The translations under genes and the position numbers were made by a program. Shown piece after piece: positions 29,501 through 45,200 of a stretch of 64,000 nt of DNA. Every line of letters begins with the position of its first letter. Positions within the stretch are counted from its first letter, which is position 1. This DNA is from Mycobacterium intermedium. GTDB lineage: Bacteria > Actinomycetota > Actinomycetes > Mycobacteriales > Mycobacteriaceae. Under the pieces are notes generated by a model. That model ran no database searches and was not told the DNA's origin. It saw only the letters and a program-made list of their open reading frames with translations. The stretch spans positions 1-64,000 of the forward strand of contig NZ_MVHT01000026.1 of assembly GCF_002086275.1 (NCBI RefSeq). The letters are read 5' to 3'.

Positions 29501-29606
29501 GCAGCGCGCCGGCCTCGCGGCTCAGCAGCCGCGGGTTATCCGCCGACAGCAGCACGGGAATGGCGCCATTGGGCAGCCGGTAGGTAAGCGGAATCCCATT
29601 TGTCAT
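26496..29606 (-). CDS. mbtD: Mycobactin polyketide synthase MbtD (AT-KR-ACP)
   Basis: 1036 residues (Rv2381c: 1004). Acyltransferase with SVFPGQGGQRPGMG and the active-site GHSQG near residue 190; ketoreductase with GGTGNLG near 709 and YAAAN as the Tyr-x3-Asn motif; C-terminal carrier domain with GLDSLQALELRRR (Ser near 990). With MbtC it adds and reduces the two-carbon unit that becomes the beta-hydroxy acid between the lysines of mycobactin. It starts 11 bases after mbtC and is the last gene of the thioesterase-mbtC-mbtD operon, which runs in the opposite direction to the flanking NRPS genes. Confidence 0.94.
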   Translation of the reverse strand: MTNGIPLTYRLPNGAIPVLLSADNPRLLSREAGALLAYATDHPEATPQAIADMLFRTRLARGHRALAIVTDRAELLTALRAVADAREHLSVIRADATTRRLASVFPGQGGQRPGMGKLFYEASPAFRDEADRCAAAFAAEFDESPLNYLLDDDFPAQDDAATVQPALFTQMAALAAMWRSFGIEPRAVIGHSQGEIAAAYVAGLVSLPDAVSIVGIRARAADEFAADDYAMAVIAADRDTCEDLLARSSGWAQLSVINSPNMIGISGDRESVQGIVDALAERGSFARVIRVQYPAHTGLINEFGDKVRASAQRKLQNTRFLDTEIECLGATLGGPVTAEIPTDQYWFWNLRNTVRFDKAISAAAQRGIDTFLELAEHPTLQLAIQENLAASADGADTRGGLVVGTSQRTATNLDEFTRNLAHLAVHDLNYRWECLGTEYGGGNGPIPLPLVDFPNTQMNESYLWMPYDLNWRSPAAGAAVHGGRKDEPADGSKREVSPRLFVEEWVRLSRRSLVPPRAIGIVDYTGRCATLADNICAAAAEVGASARVLDGESGGAGADLNTLVILVPPPSHLEVDAAANEVAAFFGNRAWWPALPESVTDCWLVTVGGEAVVAEDPPPDLVHAAAAAGFRSVGAEYPGVGFRHLDLPAAAPDSASPQAILSAVHTGEEPELAFRDGGLYAKRIVDGQGALNDAVPDSSPDSSHEHVLIIGGTGNLGLEFCDHFARRGARRITLVSRSGETAAVTERLRQTRSATSAHIQVASCDVGDDAAVARLAAEHQDCPADLIIHAAVNYSAVEFHDITPDAVNQALRAKVVGIWRVLNAFPRTPNCRVVLCSSARATIGGRGQVVYAAANRMLDAMAHQLRAAGLDCAAVQWGQWTVHFDLDAANTAALEAIGVIPMTPAAALAVGMRPLRSNAIVLAFNFARARPILEAFGYGPLISRLDFDDVDEPATGSDDKDVPGRLLDLLARALGTDRAETIDTTAPMVALGLDSLQALELRRRVKIEFDHDLEVADLLGGASLADVLAKLGGQTV

Positions 29607-29617
29607 CTGCTACGGAC

Positions 29618-30919
29618 TCACTCCCGCCCACCGTCGGGCATGGCGATGATGGCGTGTGCATTGGCGCCCCCAGCCCCGAAGGAGGACACCGCCCCGTAAC
29701 GGACACCGTCTTTGGGCTCCCACGGGTGCACCTTGGTGGCCAGGCGCAGGCCTACCGAGTCCCAGTCCACCGTCTTGGTTGGGTTGTCCGAGAACAGGGT
29801 TGGCGGAATGTGGCCGTGCTGACCGGCGAGCAGCAGCTTGACCAGTCCCAGCATTCCCGAGGCCGCCTGCGCGTGTCCGGCGTTCGACTTGATCGAGCCG
29901 ACCAGCGCTTCGCATCCCGCGGCGCCGTAGCTCTTGAACAACGCGATCAGTTCCACCGGATCACCCGCCAGGGTCCCGGTGCCGTGCCCCTCGATCATTC
30001 CGATATCGACCGGATCGATGCCCGCCGCGTCGATTGTCTTGGTCATCAGCTGCTGCTGCGCGCCCACCCGCGGGACGAGGATCGGCTTGCCCTTGCCGTT
30101 GTGGTTGTTGCGGATGGCCAGGATCCGTCCGTAGATCCGGTGTCCCAGTCGGCGGGCGCGTGACTCGTGCTCGACCACCACCATGCCCGCGCCTTCGCCC
30201 CACACCGTGCCGCTGGCGTCGTCGGCGTAGACCCGGCAATGCCCGTCATTGGACAGGGCGTTGAGTCGGGCGAACTCGTAGAAGGCGGTCGGCGCCCCCA
30301 ACACGCACACACCGCCGGCGAGCGCCCACTCGCATTCACCCTCCCGCACCGACGTGGTGGCCAGCTGCAACGCGGTCAGTGAGGACGCGCAGGCCGTGTC
30401 GAGAGATATTGAGGGACCGGTCAATCCCAAACTGTGTGAGATTCGGCCGGCGCCGCCGAGTTGTCCAATGCCGACCGTCCGGAATCCGGTGTACTCGTCA
30501 GGTAGGCAGGTGGGTACGGCGTACTCGGTCATCGACATGCCGACAAACACCCCGGCCTCTTCATCTGCTACGCCGGAGGGGTTGATTCCGGCGTTTTCCA
30601 GCGCCTTCCACGCCGTGCGCATCGCCACCCGTTGCTGGGGATGCATCGCGGTTGCTTCCAGCGGGGTGAGGCCGAACAGCCCCGGATCGAAATCGCCTGC
30701 GTTGTCGAGGAACCCGCCCGAATCGCAGACCCGGACCCAACCGTCGCGCGGCGACAGCAGGTCGTCGACGGGCCAGCCGCGGTCGCGGGGAAAGGGACGC
30801 AGCAGCTCCCTTGACTCGGTCAGCGCCGACCAGAGCGCGGCGGGAGTCGTGATGCCTCCGGGTGCTTCGACCGCCATTCCGGAAATGACGACCGGGTCGG
30901 CAGTGTCGTTGTGGCTCAC
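29618..30919 (-). CDS. mbtC: Mycobactin ketosynthase MbtC
   Basis: 433 residues from the GTG at 30919 (VSHNDTADPVVISGMAVEAPGG); Rv2382c has 444. A stand-alone ketosynthase with the active-site Cys in LDTACASSL (near 175) and the two His residues in EGHGTGTLAGD and KSNAGHAQAASG. It condenses the peptidyl intermediate with the malonyl group held on MbtD. The GTG overlaps the stop of the thioesterase gene (GTGA). The frame is open upstream inside that gene, but the true start is fixed by homology. Confidence 0.94.
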   Translation of the reverse strand: MSHNDTADPVVISGMAVEAPGGITTPAALWSALTESRELLRPFPRDRGWPVDDLLSPRDGWVRVCDSGGFLDNAGDFDPGLFGLTPLEATAMHPQQRVAMRTAWKALENAGINPSGVADEEAGVFVGMSMTEYAVPTCLPDEYTGFRTVGIGQLGGAGRISHSLGLTGPSISLDTACASSLTALQLATTSVREGECEWALAGGVCVLGAPTAFYEFARLNALSNDGHCRVYADDASGTVWGEGAGMVVVEHESRARRLGHRIYGRILAIRNNHNGKGKPILVPRVGAQQQLMTKTIDAAGIDPVDIGMIEGHGTGTLAGDPVELIALFKSYGAAGCEALVGSIKSNAGHAQAASGMLGLVKLLLAGQHGHIPPTLFSDNPTKTVDWDSVGLRLATKVHPWEPKDGVRYGAVSSFGAGGANAHAIIAMPDGGRE

Positions 30920-31674
30920 GCCGTTTGCCCGTAGTGAGCGTCGGCCGCCAGCAATTCGGCGACGGCGTCGGCGTGCGTCTTGAGGTAGAAGTGCCCGCCA
31001 TCGAACATGGTGACCTTGACGGTGTCGGTGTGTTTGCCCCACCCGTACAGGTCGCCCAATGTGATGTAGGGATCCTGATCGCCGCCCATGGCGTGAATGG
31101 GGGCCGCGATCTTGATGTCCTCGGCGCAGCTGTAGGCGTCAAAGGCGTTGTAGTCCGCCTTGATGACCGGCAGCGCGAGTCGCATGAGGTCGCGGTTCGC
31201 CATCACGTCGCCGTCCGTGCCCTCGAGCGCGGCGAGGTGGTTGAGGATCTCTTCGTCGTTCTTGGGATGCGCCGGCTTGTTCGCCACGTTGCTGGGGGCG
31301 ACGGCGGCGGAGGCGTGGAGGTGGCGGACCGCTACGCCGGTGGCCTCGGCGATCCGGACGAACTCGAACGCGACCAGCGCTCCCATGCTGTGACCGAAGG
31401 TGACGATCGGGACGCCGCGATTGTGATCCGATGCCGCGAATTCGCCGAACGCCCCCGCCGCGATCTCGGGCAGCGACCCCAGCGCGGCTTCGGCGGCCCG
31501 GTCCTGGCGGCCCGGGTATTGGAAGATGAGGACCTTGAACTGCGAACTCAGGATCTTGGAGAAGTCACGGTAGGCGCTGGCGCCGGATCCGGCATGCGGG
31601 AAGACAAGCAAGGGAACGTTGTCGGGCGAGACCGGTTGGTGGAACTGCCTGATCCACCCCAATGTGCGCGGCAT
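30916..31674 (-). CDS. mbtT: Type II thioesterase of the mycobactin cluster (MbtT-like)
   Basis: 252 residues; alpha/beta hydrolase of the GrsT type. LLVFPHAGSGASAYRDFS (oxyanion loop), nucleophile Ser in FGHSMGALVAFEF near residue 93, Asp in GGDQDPYI and His in GGHFYL. Such enzymes clear misloaded acyl groups from carrier domains, or release product. It is significant here because MbtB lacks the C-terminal thioesterase domain of the 1414-residue M. tuberculosis protein, so this gene may replace it. First gene of its operon, 67 bases downstream of an IdeR box. Confidence 0.88.
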   Translation of the reverse strand: MPRTLGWIRQFHQPVSPDNVPLLVFPHAGSGASAYRDFSKILSSQFKVLIFQYPGRQDRAAEAALGSLPEIAAGAFGEFAASDHNRGVPIVTFGHSMGALVAFEFVRIAEATGVAVRHLHASAAVAPSNVANKPAHPKNDEEILNHLAALEGTDGDVMANRDLMRLALPVIKADYNAFDAYSCAEDIKIAAPIHAMGGDQDPYITLGDLYGWGKHTDTVKVTMFDGGHFYLKTHADAVAELLAADAHYGQTA

Positions 31675-31740
31675 GCGGTACTACCTTTCGCTCACTTTCC
31701 AGGCCCGCTCCGCTCTCCGGCCCGCCGGGTCCCCCTCAAC

Positions 31741-31759
31741 TTAGCGAAGGCTAACATAA
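31741..31759 (-). promoter_or_regulatory. IdeR box of the mbtT-mbtC-mbtD operon
   Basis: TTAGCGAAGGCTAACATAA matches 16 of 19 consensus positions. Reading toward the thioesterase it contains TATGTT as a likely -10. The same 19 bases, with a shared CAAC before them, recur at 32492-32510, which suggests the promoter was duplicated when the genes were rearranged. Confidence 0.8.
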
Positions 31760-31819
31760 TCCGGCTTGGCGGTGGGATGGCCGCCGACTCGTTGACCTCA
31801 CCGTTTGGGCCATCGAGAA

Positions 31820-32479
31820 CTAGCGCCCCGCCCGATCGCGGACCATGAGGACCGCCCGTTTGTCCGGCAGGTCGAGTTCGGTCGTCCGCCGGAACCCAGC
31901 GCGCTCGAACGCCCGTATTGACCGCGCGTTACTCACGTCGGGCTCGGCGACCACCCGCTCGGCAAGTGGATCGGCTTCTAATTGCCAGTCGGACACGATC
32001 CGCAGCAGGCTCGAGGCCAACCCACGCCCGCGGTATTCGGCCGGGCCGAGCAACACGTGGATGCCGGCGTCGTGCCCGCGGGCGGCGTAGAACTCGGCCA
32101 GCGGGTCGAGGTCGGCGCGGTAGAGCTCCCAGTAGCTCATCGCGACGCCGTCCAGCTCGCCCAGGTGGGGAACGGAGTGCGCCAAGTCGTTCTGTAGCCG
32201 CAGGTAGGACGCCACTTGAGCGCGCGGCCACGCCTTCTTCCAGAACCGCGCCACCTCGGGGTCGTTCATCCAGGAGTGCAACTGGTCGAGGTCGCGGCTC
32301 AGGTCCATCCGGCGCAGCGAGAACGTCCCGCCGAAGGTGTCGTGGTGCAACGTCGCCTGGCGGTGCCCTAGGTCCAGCACGTCCAAGCCCGGCCTCCCGC
32401 ACTGGGTTGGTGGCCGCAGGTCGTCAGGTCGCCCACCAGCGGCATCCGAAATGTCGATGCAGTCTCGCAACGGCCGCAA
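31820..32479 (-). CDS. mbtK: MbtK-like siderophore N-acyltransferase (GNAT, IucB/RhbD type)
   Basis: 219 residues if it starts at the TTG at 32479; a later start near the GTG at about 32381 (VLDLGHRQATLHHDTFGG) is equally plausible because similar proteins begin there. GNAT fold of the AlcB/IucB group: LHSWMNDPEVARFWKKAWP, YWELYRADLDPLAEFY, the GIHVLLGP strand with the conserved His, and GRGLASSLLRIVSDW for acyl-CoA binding. It would attach the fatty acyl chain to N6-hydroxylysine. In M. tuberculosis mbtK (Rv1347c) is at the separate mbt-2 locus; here it lies in the main cluster, divergent from mbtE across a shared IdeR box. Confidence 0.83.
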   Translation of the reverse strand: MRPLRDCIDISDAAGGRPDDLRPPTQCGRPGLDVLDLGHRQATLHHDTFGGTFSLRRMDLSRDLDQLHSWMNDPEVARFWKKAWPRAQVASYLRLQNDLAHSVPHLGELDGVAMSYWELYRADLDPLAEFYAARGHDAGIHVLLGPAEYRGRGLASSLLRIVSDWQLEADPLAERVVAEPDVSNARSIRAFERAGFRRTTELDLPDKRAVLMVRDRAGR

Positions 32480-32491
32480 GAGCCACGCAAC

Positions 32492-32510
32492 TTAGCGAAG
32501 GCTAACATAA
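32492..32510. promoter_or_regulatory. IdeR box between divergent mbtK-like gene and mbtE
   Basis: Identical in all 19 bases to the box at 31741. On the + strand TAACAT (32503-32508) can serve as -10 for mbtE, giving a leader of about 130 bases; on the - strand TATGTT can serve mbtK. Leader bases 32511-32647 contain no gene. Confidence 0.8.
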
Positions 32511-32647
32511 GCCGGTAGTCATAGAGATGCACGCCAGGGGAGGACAGCGTCGCCGCTGGCGGCAAGGGCTGAGAGGCTGGTGTGATGCGCGTCGTACCGT
32601 GCGGCCCCGGCGCACCCACGACCTCGACTTCAGGAGTGAGCTGAGCA

Positions 32648-37716
<5,069 letters not shown>

Positions 37717-37720
<4 letters not shown>

Positions 37721-40700
37721 CCCAGGTCGTGACTTCCACCGCACCACAGATCGAGGACGTCCTAGCGCTAAGTCCCCTGCAGGAGGGGCTGTTTGCGCTG
37801 TACCGGATGGCCGAGGACGGCATCGACCTGTACAGCATGCAGTTCATCATCGACATCGACGGACCGGTCGACGTCGAGCGGCTGCGCCGCAGCGCTCAGG
37901 CGATGCTGGCCCGACACCCCAACTTGCGCGCGGCCTTCTGGGATCGTGACGTGCCCAAGCCGGTGCAGATCGTGCCCAGCCATGCCGAGCTGCCCTGGTC
38001 AGAACGACCTGCGCAGCCAACGGAATTCGAGTCCATAGCCCGGTCGGAACGACGTCGCCCGTTTGACTTGAGTCGCGGTCCCGCAATGCGCGTTGTGCTG
38101 TTGACCGTGCCCGGTGCGAGTAGGCGCCGGATGATCTTCACCGCACACCACATCTTGGTGGACGGCTGGGCGCTCGCGGTGTTCTTCACCGAGCTGCTCG
38201 CCATCTACCGGGCCGGGGGATCCGCCGACGGACTTGCGCCCCCGCGCCTCTACCGCGACTACATCGTCTGGCTCGCCCAGCAGGACCGGGCGGCCGCGCT
38301 TGCCAAGTGGGACCGGTATCTCGGTGGCGTATCCGGGCCGCTCATGGTCGCCGATGCCACCGTCGCCGCCGGGGACGGCACCCCTGACAAGACCGAACTG
38401 CTGCTGCCCGAGGCAGATACGACCCGGCTGCGGCAATGGGCTAGCCGCAACGGCCTCACGCTCAACACCGCGGTGCTGTTCGCGTGGGCCGTGGTACTCA
38501 GCCGGCTCACCGACCGCCGCGATGTGGTGTTCGGCACCATCGTCTCCGGGCGTCCGGAAAACCTGCCCGGCGTGGAAAGCATGGTCGGGTTGTTCATCAA
38601 CGCCGTGCCGGTAGTGCACCGACTCGACGGCGCCACTTCGGTGGTCGAGCAATGTGCACGGCTGCAACGGGAGTCATCGGCCATGCGCGACATCGGCTAT
38701 CTCAGTCTGTCCGAGATTCAACGCGAACACGGCCGGGGCGCGTTGTTCGACTCGATGTTCGTCTTCGAGAATGCGCCGATTTCCGACGTGATCCGTCCGG
38801 TGACCGAACCCGACGGCGTGCGGTTCACCCCGATCGAGATGGAAAGCCTGACGCACTACCCGTTGACCGTGGTCTCCCACCTGTCGGGAGACGCGCTGCT
38901 GGTGCTCGTCGAGGCGATTCGCGAGGCGCTGCCGCATCTGAGTCCGGCCGACATCGGCGAGCGGCTGCTCGCCGTGCTGCGGCAGTTACCCGATATCGGC
39001 GACCGGACACCGGACGCACTCGATGTCCTCACACCGGCCGAGCGCGCCGAAATCGCCGTCCTGGCAACCGTATCGGCGCCCGAACCGCAGCAAGCCACGG
39101 TGTGGGAGCTTTTCGAACGACAAGCCCGGGCCACCCCGGAGGCCCTTGCGCTCAGCGCCGGCGGCGTCGGCGAAAGCGGTGAAAGCTTCACCTACGCCGA
39201 CCTGCACGCCCAAGCGTGCCGGTTGGCCGGCGAGCTCGCCGATCACGGTATCGGCCCGGAAACCGTTGTGGCCTTGGGGCTGCCGCGCTCGACCCGCTCG
39301 ATCGTCGCGATTCTGGCCGTGCTCGCCGCCGGTGCCGCCTACCTGCCCGTCGACATCACATTACCGCCAGTGCGCATCGGATCCATTGTGCGTCAAGCCA
39401 ACCCAGCGCTGGCGCTCACCGATGCCGACCACAACGAACTGGTCGGGGCCGCGGCAACGCGCACTTTGGTGCTCGACGATCCCGCTGTCGCCGAGCGCAT
39501 CTCCGCCCGCCCCGCAGCCGCCCCGTCGGTTCGCCGTCATCCCGAACACGCCGCGTACATCATCTTCACCTCGGGTTCCACCGGCGAACCCAAGGGGGTG
39601 GTGAACACCAACGCCGCCCTGCTGAGCTACTTTGCCGACCATCGCCGGCGCGTCTATCAGCCGGCCACGGCCCGCCTCGGCCGCCGACTGCGCATCGCGC
39701 ACGCCTGGTCGCTCAGCTTCGACGCCTCCTGGCAACCGATGGTCGGCCTGCTCGACGGCCATCGGCTGCACCTGTTCGATGCCGAGGAGATGCGCGACGC
39801 GGATCGGTTGGTCAGTGGGATGGCTGCCCACCGGATCGACATGATCGACACCACCCCGTCGATGCTCGTACAACTCAAAGCCGCTGGCCTGCTCGATCAT
39901 TCGCTGTCCGTGCTGGCCTTGGGCGGCGAATCGATCAACACGGCGTTGTGGGAGCAGTTGCGCGCGCTGACGCCGACCGCCGTCTACAACTGCTACGGGC
40001 CCACCGAGGCGACCGTCGAGGCGGTGGTCGCTCCCGTCCAGGAGTATCCGACACCGACGATCGGCACGCCGAACGCGGGAACCTTCGGCTACGTCCTGGA
40101 CTCACAACTACGAACGGTGCCGCACGGTGCGGTGGGAGAGCTGTACCTGTCGGGCCGGCAGCTGGCCCGAGGCTACGTCGGCAGGCCGGGACTGACCGCG
40201 AGTCGCTTCGTGGCCGATCCGCTGCGCCCGGGCCAGCGCATGTACCGGACCGGGGACTTGGTGCGCCGCTTGCCGCACGGAGGGTTCGCCTACCTGGGAC
40301 GCGACGACAACCAGGTCAAGATTCGCGGCTACCGCGTCGAGATCGGTGAGATCGAAGCCGCTCTCCGCGGCCAACCGGGGGTGCACGATGCCGCGGTCTC
40401 GGTGCTGCGCCGGGATGGGGCTGCCACGTTGGTGGGTTTCGTTGTGTGGCAAGACAGTGCGGGTGACGAGCTCAACCTGCGGGCCGGACTGGCCGAGCGC
40501 CTGCCCCTGTACATGATCCCGGCCCGCATCGTGACACTGCCTCGCCTGCCGGTGAATTCCAACGGCAAGCTCGACGGCCACGCCCTGGACAGGCTGGCCG
40601 AGCAGGCGCTCTCGGCCGGCGCCCACGGACCGGAGTCGGCGTCGACCGACACCGAGCGAGCGCTGTGCGAGATCTTCGCCGACCAGTTCAACGGAGTCGT

Positions 40701-42279
40701 ACCGCACATCGACGACGACTTCTTCTCACTCGGCATCGACAGCATCGTGGCGATCTCGTTGGTACACAAGGCCCGACGGCTCGGCATCGCGGTAAGCCCA
40801 CGGATGGTGCTGACCGCCCCCACAATTCGCCAGCTCGCGGCGGCGATAGACGGGGGTGCCGCGGGGGACGGGGTGGATGCCGATGACAGCGAATACGGCG
40901 AAGCCCTGCCGCTGCCCATCGTGTCCTGGCTGTACGAGTACGGAAACTATCGTCGCTTCACCCACATGATCCTGCTGCGGCTACCCGCTGAGATCGACCG
41001 CCCGACAATCGAAGTGATGCTGCAGTTGCTGCTCGACGGGCACGACATGCTGCGCTCGATCCTGGTCGACACCGCCGACGGCCCGCGTCTGGTGACCCGC
41101 GAACCAGGCGCCGTCCGCGCGGCTGACCTGATCACCCGGATGGAGGTGCCGGCCGACTCGGATGTGCACGCCGCCATCACCGCCGCCGCGCGCACCGGCA
41201 ACGACCACATCGACCCGCACGCGGGTGCGATGGTGCACGCGGTGTGGATCTCCGGGCCCGCGACGGGGGAGATGCTGCTGATCGCCGCCCACCACTTGAC
41301 GGTGGACGTGGTCTCCTGGCACATCATGCTGGGCGATATCACGGAGGCGTGGCGCGCGATGCAATCCGGCACGACACCAAAGACGCTGCCGGAGTTCACT
41401 TCCTACCGGCGGTGGTCAGAGCTGATGTGGGGTCGAGCCGGCGAGCGCGAAGTGCAGGCTCAGCGGCAGTATTGGACCGACCAGGTTCGCGGTCCCGATC
41501 CGGCGCTGGGTAGCCGGCTCGTTGACCCGACCCGAGACACCTGGTCCACGCTGCAGGTCACTCAGGTGCTCGCACCCGTTGACGTCACCGAGCGCGTGCT
41601 GGCCACCTTCACCAGAAATGAAGGCATGGACGAATTTCTGCTTTCCGTGCTGACCATGACCGTTGCCAGTTGGCGGCGTTTCCATGACCAGGATCCGTCA
41701 TCGGGCACCCTCGTCGCCCTGGAGGGTCACGGGCGCGCCGACGCCCTGTTGGATGCCGACACCACCAACACCGTCGGATGGTTCACCACCGCATTTCCGG
41801 TTCGGCTGGGCGTCGGCAGCCCGGCCGTCGACGTAGCGCGCAGCGAGAGCGATCCCGATGCCGTCCGCGGCCTGTTCGATTCCGTGGCAAGCCATTTGAG
41901 CGCCATCCCGAACGATGGTCTGGACTACGGACTGCTCCGCTACGTGGACGGTATTCCCGAGTTGCAGGACGCCGCCGAGCCGCAGATCACGTTCAGCTAT
42001 CTGGGTCGCCTGGACCTCACCGGCACAACGGATCAGCCGTGGTCGTTGGTGGCCGGCGACCAGCTGGACGCGCTGCCCGTGGACCCCGAACCGGACCTGC
42101 CGCTGCGGTTCGCCCTGTACATCGCCGCGGCGATACGCGGTACGCCGCAGGGACCGCGACTGACGACCAACTGGCTGTGGAGCGACGCGTTGTTCGAGCG
42201 ATCCGACATTGAGCGCCTGACGCAATTGTGGCAGCGCGGCACGGCTGTGCTCGCGGCTGCCCTGGCCGGTGAGGCATAG
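37717..42279 (+). CDS. mbtF: Mycobactin NRPS MbtF (C-A-T-E)
   Basis: About 1520 residues from the GTG at 37717, which overlaps the mbtE stop (GTGA); a GTG at 37702 is also possible. Rv2379c has 1461. Condensation (HHILVDGW near 142), adenylation (FTSGSTGEPKGVVNTN near 615, NCYGPTEATVEAVV), thiolation (SLGIDSIVAISLV near 1005) and a C-terminal epimerisation-like domain (HHLTVDVVSWHIML near 1190, FSYLGRLD). It adds the terminal N6-hydroxylysine, which cyclises to the seven-membered lactam. Part of the mbtE-mbtF-mbtB operon. Confidence 0.95.
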
Positions 42280-42290
42280 AGGGGAACGTA

Positions 42291-45200
42291 ATGGAGCCGC
42301 TGCAGGGTGCGGGCGACGGCCAGATCAGCAAGGACCAGATCAGGGCTACCGTCGCCGCCGAAATAGGTTGTGCGGAAGTGGATGTCGCTGACCACGATGA
42401 CCTTATCCAACTGGGCCTGAATTCCATCCGCATGATGGCGCTGGCCGGCGGCTGGAGGAAACGCGGCGCGGCCATCACGTTTGCCGAACTTGCGGCCAAC
42501 CCCACGGTGGAATCCTGGCACGGCTTACTCAGCGCCGGCGCAAGAGTCGAGGCAACCCAGGCAACCCAGGCAACCGAGGCAACCGAAGCGACCGGTGAGA
42601 CCGACGCGGTAGCCGAAGAAGCCCCGTTCCCGCTGGCCACCATGCAGCACGCCTATTGGATCGGACGGTCGGACGAACAGCAGCTCGGTGGCGTTGCGGC
42701 ACACATCTACGTCGAATTCGACTGTGGCGCCATCGATCCGGTTCGACTTCAGCGTGCAGTGGCCGACCTGGTGACGATGCATCCGATGCTTCGCACCCGG
42801 TTCCTACCCGATGGCACCCAGCAGACGATGCCCGCCCCGGGGCGGCCGGTATTCGGCGTCGTCGACCTCCGCGGGCAGAGCCCCGCCCACGCCGAATCCG
42901 CACTGACCGAGTTACGGGAGCGAAAGACCCACCAACGCTTGGACATCGAGCAGGGGCAGGTCATCGACGTCACGCTGACACTTCTTGACGACGAGCGCAG
43001 CCGGCTGCACCTGGACGTCGACATGCTGGCGGGCGACGCGATGAGCTACCGGGTGCTGGTATCGGATCTGGCCGAGCTGTATCAGGGCACGACGTTGCCC
43101 GTGCCGGGCTACACCTATCGGCGCTATCGCACCGAGCGACGTGACAACGGCGGTGAGCACGACCGAGACCAGAACTGGTGGCGGCAGCGGTTGCCCGAAC
43201 TACCGGGTGCGCCCGAGCTGCCCACCGTCTCGGTGGGGAAAAGCGGCGCGGCGCATCGGACCGTGCGCTATGACTACTGGCTGGCGCCCGAGGCCAAAGA
43301 AAGACTTGTGGCGGCGGCCCACGCGCGCGGGGTGACGCCGGCAATGGCGTTGGCGGCGGTTTTTGCCGACACGGTCGGCGCGTGGTCGGCGCAGGACCGG
43401 TTTCTGCTGAACGTGCCGCTGTTTCACCGGCAGCCGGTACATCCCGACATCGATCGGGTGGTCGGAGATTTCACGTCGTCGATCATGCTCGAGGTGGACG
43501 TCAGCGAAAACGTGTCGGTCACCGACCGGGCTCGAGCCGTCCAGCGCAGCATGTACGAAAGCGGCGCACACGCGGCCTATTCCGGCCTCGAGGTGTTGCG
43601 GGATCTGGGCCGGTACCGCGGTGAACCGGTGCTCGCGCCGGTGGTGTTCACCAGCGCACTGGATCTCGGCGAACTGTTTGCCGACAACGTCATCCAGACA
43701 TTCGGCGACCCGGTGTGGATCATCTCGCAGGGTCCGCAGGTGTTGCTGGACGCGCAGGTGACCGAACTTCGCGGTGGCCTGCTGCTCAACTGGGATGTGC
43801 GGGAATCCGCATTCCCGCCGGGCTTGATCGATGTCATGTTCGACGCCTTCACCGAGAACGTCGCGCGCCTCTCCGAAGGCGACGCGGGCTGGGATGCCGA
43901 GGCGGCGGTACGCCTACCGAGTGCTCAGGCGGAGGTGCGGGCGGCGATCAACGCGACCGACGGCCCGGTCAGCGGACGCTGCCTGCATCAAGAGTTCTTC
44001 GAGCACGCGGTGTCGAATCCGGATGCGGTAGCGGTCGTGTGGGGACTGGGCGACGAGGCGGGCGCATGGACTTACCGCGCACTGGCCGACCGCTCGCTCG
44101 CCATCGCGGGCGCGCTGCGCGACCGTGGCGTCCGTCCGGGCGACGCCGTGGCGATCCAATTGCCCAAGGGCCGCGACCAGATCGCGGCGGCGTTGGGCGT
44201 GCTGGCCGCCGGGGCAACGTATGTGCCGATCGGCTTCGACCAACCAGATGCCCGGCGGGCCAAAATCCTTGAATCGGCCGGCATCGTCGCGGCCCTCACG
44301 GTGGACGGCGCCGACATTGGGGTCCCGGTTGCCTCCCTCGCCGTCAACGCCGCCCAAAGCCATCCGAAGCCGTTGCAGGCGGCGGTCTTTCCGGACACCA
44401 GCGACATCGCCTATGTGATCTTCACATCCGGTTCGACCGGCGTGCCCAAGGGTGTCGACGTCCCGCACAGCGCCGCCATGAACACCATCGACGCGGTGAA
44501 CGACTGGTTCGACGTCAACAGTTCCGATCGAGTCCTCGCCCTGTCGGAACTGGAGTTCGATGCCTCGGTCTACGACATCTTCGGGATGTTCTCCGTGGGT
44601 GGATCACTGGTCGCGGTGGACGCCGCGGAGAAGGCGGCCAGCACGTCGTGGGTGGAACTGCTGCGCGCCCATCGAGTTTCGATCCTCAACTGCGTGCCGA
44701 GCATGCTTGACATGATTCTGGAGCTTGGCGGCGATCGGCTCGGGGATTCGCTGCGGGCCGTCACGCTCGGCGGTGACTGGGTGGGCGCCGACTTAGCGCG
44801 CAGGCTGGCCAGACAGGTTCCGGGCTGCCGGTTCTCCGGTCTCGGCGGTGCCACCGAGACCGCGATCCACAACACCATCTGTGAGGTCGTCGGCGAGCCG
44901 CCGGCGCATTGGGCAACGGTGCCGTTCGGTGTTCCGTTGCGCAATGTTCGGTGCCGGGTCGTCTCACCCTCGGGGCGCGACTGCCCCGACTGGGTCCCGG
45001 GCGAGTTTTGGGTCGGCGGCGCGAACGTCGCCGCGGGCTACCGCAATGATCCGCAACGCACCGCCGAGCGGTTCGTCGAGCATCAGGGAATCCGCTGGTA
45101 CAAGACCGGCGACATGGCCAGGTACTGGCCCGACGGGACCATCGAATTCCTGGGCCGCGCCGATCATCAGGTGCAGATCCGTGGCTACCGGGTCGAACTC

